Shown here: piece after piece, positions 61,839 through 64,000 of the stretch
Position numbering within the stretch: position 1 is the stretch's first letter
Layout: each line of letters opens with the position of its first letter
Source: Brevundimonas sp. SL130
GTDB lineage: Bacteria; Pseudomonadota; Alphaproteobacteria; Caulobacterales; Caulobacteraceae
Assembly (NCBI RefSeq): GCF_026625805.1
Contig: NZ_CP113064.1
Coordinates: 2,210,657-2,274,656 of the forward strand
DNA: 64,000 nucleotides
Reading direction: 5' to 3'
Position numbers and translations under genes: made by a program
Notes under the pieces: model-generated
Seen by the model: the letters and a program-made list of their open reading frames with translations, nothing else
What the model was told of the DNA's origin: nothing
Databases searched by the model: none

Positions 61839-63731
61839 ATGCCCATCCGCCGCCTCTCCCCCGAAACCGTCAACCGCATCGCCGCCGGCGAGGTGGTTGA
61901 GCGGCCGGCCAGCGCCATCAAGGAACTGGTCGAGAACGCCCTAGATGCGGGCGGCCGCAATATCGAGATCCAGGCCGACGGCGGCGGCCTGTCGCGCATC
62001 CTGATCGCCGACGACGGCAAGGGCATCCCGAAAGACGAGCTGCCCCTGGCCATCGAGCGCCACGCCACGTCCAAGCTGGAGCCCGACGACGCCGGTGATG
62101 TGGACCTGTTGCGCATCCATACCTTGGGCTTCCGGGGCGAGGCCCTGCCCTCCATCGGCTCGGTCGCCCGCCTGTCGATCACCACCCGGTCGCGTGACGA
62201 GGCCGAAGCCTGGGTCATCCAGGTCGAGGGCGGCGCGACCCGTCCCCTGGCCCCCGCCCCCTTCCCCGGCCCGCACGGCGCGCGGGTCGAGGTGCGCGAC
62301 CTCTTCTACGCCACCCCCGCCCGGCTCAAGTTCATGAAGTCCGAACGGGCCGAGGCCATGGCCATTTCGGAAGAGATCAAACGCCAGGCCATGGCGCACG
62401 AGGCCGTCGCCTTCACCCTGTCGCTGGACGGCAAGGTCGCCTTGCGCCTGCCCGCCGAACACCCCGGCGACGAGGGCCGGCTGAAACGGCTGTCCGCCCT
62501 GCTGGGCCGCGACTTCGAGGCCAACGCCCTGCTGATCGATCAGGCGCGGGACGGGGTGCGCCTGACGGGCTACGCCGGCCTGCCCACCTATTCGCGCGGC
62601 AATGCGGCGCATCAGTATCTGTTCGTCAACGGCCGCCCGGTGAAGGACCGGCTGCTGCAAGGGGCCCTGCGCGGCGCCTATGCCGACTTTCTGGCCAGGG
62701 ACCGGCACCCGGCCGCCGTCCTGTTCCTGGACATCGACCCGCTGTACGTGGACGTCAACGTCCACCCCGCCAAGGCCGAGGTCCGGTTCCGCGATCCGGC
62801 CCTGGTGCGTGGCCTGATAGTCGGCGCCCTGAGGCATGCGCTCCACGCCGCCGGCCACCGCGCCTCCACCACCGTCGCCGCCGACGCGATGGCGGGCTTC
62901 CAGCCCCACACCGGCGTCACCACCGGACCGGCCTACAGCCCCAGTTCCCCGTCGGCACAGGGGTTCAGCGGCTGGACCGGCTGGTCCCAGCCCGCCGCCG
63001 CCGCCCAGGTCCTGCCCGGCCTCAACGAACGCAGCGCCCGCGTCGAACCCAGCTGGGACGGCCCCGCCTGGCCTCAGCCGTCAGCTGCACACGACCCGTC
63101 CGCTCACGACTCACGACTCACTAGTCACCCCACGCCCCAAGACCCCCTCGACTACCCCCTCGGCGCCGCGCGGGGCCAACTCCACGCCAACTATATCGTG
63201 GCCCAGACCCGCGACGGCCTAGTCATCGTCGATCAGCACGCCGCCCACGAGCGGCTGGTCTATGAGCGGATGAAGGCCCAGATGGCCGAGGGGTCCGTGA
63301 CCCGTCAGGCCCTGCTGACGCCCGAGGTGGTCGATCTGGACCCGGCCGAGGCCGAACGCGTCGCCTCGCGCGCCGAGGAACTGGCCGAGATGGGCCTGAT
63401 CGTCGAGGCCTTCGGCGCCGGCGCCGTCCTGGTGCGCGAGACCCCGGCCATGTTGGGCGACACGGACGTGCAAGGGTTGATCCGCGACATCGCCGACGAC
63501 TTGGCCGAACACGGCCTGGCCCTGTCGCTCAAGGAACGCCTCGCCGCCATCTGCGGCACCATGGCCTGCCACGGCAGCGTCCGCTCCGGCCGCATCCTCA
63601 CCGCCCCCGAAATGAACGCCCTGCTCCGCCAGATGGAGGCCACCCCGCATTCGGGCCAGTGCAACCACGGCCGGCCGACCTATGTGGAGCTGAAGCTGCA
63701 CGATCTAGAGAAGCTGTTCGGGCGGCGGTGA
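61839..63731 (+). CDS. mutL: DNA mismatch repair protein MutL
   Basis: A 630-residue mismatch repair ATPase. The GHKL ATPase domain shows [26 protein letters not shown] and [11 protein letters not shown] Pro/Ala/Ser-rich linker covers about residues 345-445. The C-terminal dimerisation domain carries [12 protein letters not shown], matching the DQHAx2Ex4E nuclease motif, plus ACHGSVRSG and QCNHGRP. So this MutL is expected to nick DNA itself, as in bacteria lacking MutH. The ATG at 61839 yields the conserved [12 protein letters not shown] start. The linker contains an unusual repeat at 63102-63129. Confidence 0.96.
   Translation: MPIRRLSPETVNRIAAGEVVERPASAIKELVENALDAGGRNIEIQADGGGLSRILIADDGKGIPKDELPLAIERHATSKLEPDDAGDVDLLRIHTLGFRGEALPSIGSVARLSITTRSRDEAEAWVIQVEGGATRPLAPAPFPGPHGARVEVRDLFYATPARLKFMKSERAEAMAISEEIKRQAMAHEAVAFTLSLDGKVALRLPAEHPGDEGRLKRLSALLGRDFEANALLIDQARDGVRLTGYAGLPTYSRGNAAHQYLFVNGRPVKDRLLQGALRGAYADFLARDRHPAAVLFLDIDPLYVDVNVHPAKAEVRFRDPALVRGLIVGALRHALHAAGHRASTTVAADAMAGFQPHTGVTTGPAYSPSSPSAQGFSGWTGWSQPAAAAQVLPGLNERSARVEPSWDGPAWPQPSAAHDPSAHDSRLTSHPTPQDPLDYPLGAARGQLHANYIVAQTRDGLVIVDQHAAHERLVYERMKAQMAEGSVTRQALLTPEVVDLDPAEAERVASRAEELAEMGLIVEAFGAGAVLVRETPAMLGDTDVQGLIRDIADDLAEHGLALSLKERLAAICGTMACHGSVRSGRILTAPEMNALLRQMEATPHSGQCNHGRPTYVELKLHDLEKLFGRR
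63102..63129. repeat. Tandem CTCACGA repeat within the mutL linker
   Basis: CTCACGACTCACGACTCAC followed by TAGTCACC, encoding [10 protein letters not shown] in the disordered linker. Its composition resembles the intergenic inverted repeat downstream of aatA (54147-54220). It may be an exonised copy of the same element. Confidence 0.5.
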
Positions 63732-63778
63732 AGGCTGAGCCTTCGCCATAACCCGCCGCCCGTCCTCCCCGCGACGCC

Positions 63779-64000
63779 CTATTCCAGGACCGACTTCAGC
63801 CAGCCATAGGCTTCCTGAACATCATAGTCGCCGCTGTGAGGCGTCATCCACGGCGTGGCGAAATTCACCTGTTTGACGTCCGCGTCGCCCGCCGCAGCCC
63901 GTGACAGGACCACCCCCACCGTAAAGCCGGTGTCGCGGTCGATCATCCCATGCCGGACATACCAGAAGGGGGCCGCCGCCGCCGTAGGCTGACCGAGATA
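63779..64000 (-). CDS. C-terminus of a tannase-like alpha/beta hydrolase (N-terminus beyond right edge)
   Basis: The last 73 residues of a minus-strand gene cut by the window edge. FWYVRHGMIDRDTGFTV and ATPWMTPHSGDYDVQEAYGWL match, from memory, the parts of bacterial subtype tannases that carry the catalytic Asp (in R-H-G-x-x-D-R-D-T) and His (in PHSGDYD). The serine block would lie outside. It is convergent with mutL, 47 bp away. Substrate unknown; plant phenolic esters are a guess. Confidence 0.7.
   Translation of the reverse strand, partial: YLGQPTAAAAPFWYVRHGMIDRDTGFTVGVVLSRAAAGDADVKQVNFATPWMTPHSGDYDVQEAYGWLKSVLE

Overview
The window is high-GC DNA, densely packed with genes. It looks like a chromosome segment of a Caulobacterales member close to Brevundimonas or Caulobacter. 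This rests on the xylXBAC-type oxidative xylose operon, very large TonB-dependent receptors beside flavin-halogenase-like genes, the order serS-surE-pcm-nlpD-yajC-secDF, and an mreBCD-mrdA-rodA block. The genus is an inference; no rRNA gene is present to settle it. I saw no tRNA, rRNA, CRISPR array, insertion sequence or prophage. No gap between genes exceeds about 300 bp; the longest (about 285 bp) lies upstream of mreB.

Region 1 (1-2100): the 5' part of cyoA and a divergent MFS transporter. Region 2 (2189-24644): a near-complete xyloglucan utilisation locus. It contains GH3 beta-glucosidase, GH74 xyloglucanase, GH29 alpha-fucosidase, a small secreted protein of unknown function, a sialate-O-acetylesterase-like esterase, GH31 alpha-xylosidase with PA14 insert, GH35 beta-galactosidase, a TonB-dependent receptor, two tandem flavin-dependent halogenase-like genes and GH97. 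Many products carry Sec, Tat or lipoprotein signals. Region 3 (24695-31456): an IlvD/Edd sugar-acid dehydratase, a sugar SDR dehydrogenase, an IclR regulator, a sodium/sugar symporter, 2-keto-3-deoxygalactonate kinase and the matching aldolase. This suggests oxidative galactose (De Ley-Doudoroff) catabolism. Region 4 (31532-38042): a GH43 enzyme and a second large TonB receptor, each preceded by the same 14-bp operator, then a PL10 pectate lyase.

Region 5 (38039-45773, minus strand): the Weimberg xylose operon. Its genes are a LacI-type regulator, xylX, xylB, a sugar MFS porter, xylA, xylC and an aldose epimerase. A perfect 14-bp palindrome sits in front of xylX. Region 6 (45841-64000): housekeeping genes. 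These are rod-shape genes (rodA, mrdA, mreD, mreC, mreB), a VTT-domain membrane protein, aspartate aminotransferase, secF/secD/yajC, nlpD-like, pcm, surE, serS, mutL and the C-terminus of a tannase-like hydrolase. Palindromic intergenic repeats lie between several of them.

Together the accessory part describes a path from plant-cell-wall xyloglucan to central metabolism. GH74 cuts the backbone, a TonB receptor probably imports the oligosaccharides, periplasmic exo-enzymes remove fucose, galactose, xylose and glucose, xylose enters 2-oxoglutarate through the Weimberg route, and galactose is probably oxidised through KDGal. Palindromes sharing the core TAGCGCTA lie upstream of GH74, between receptor and halogenases, and upstream of xylX. 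This suggests one LacI-family regulator ties glycan attack to xylose catabolism.
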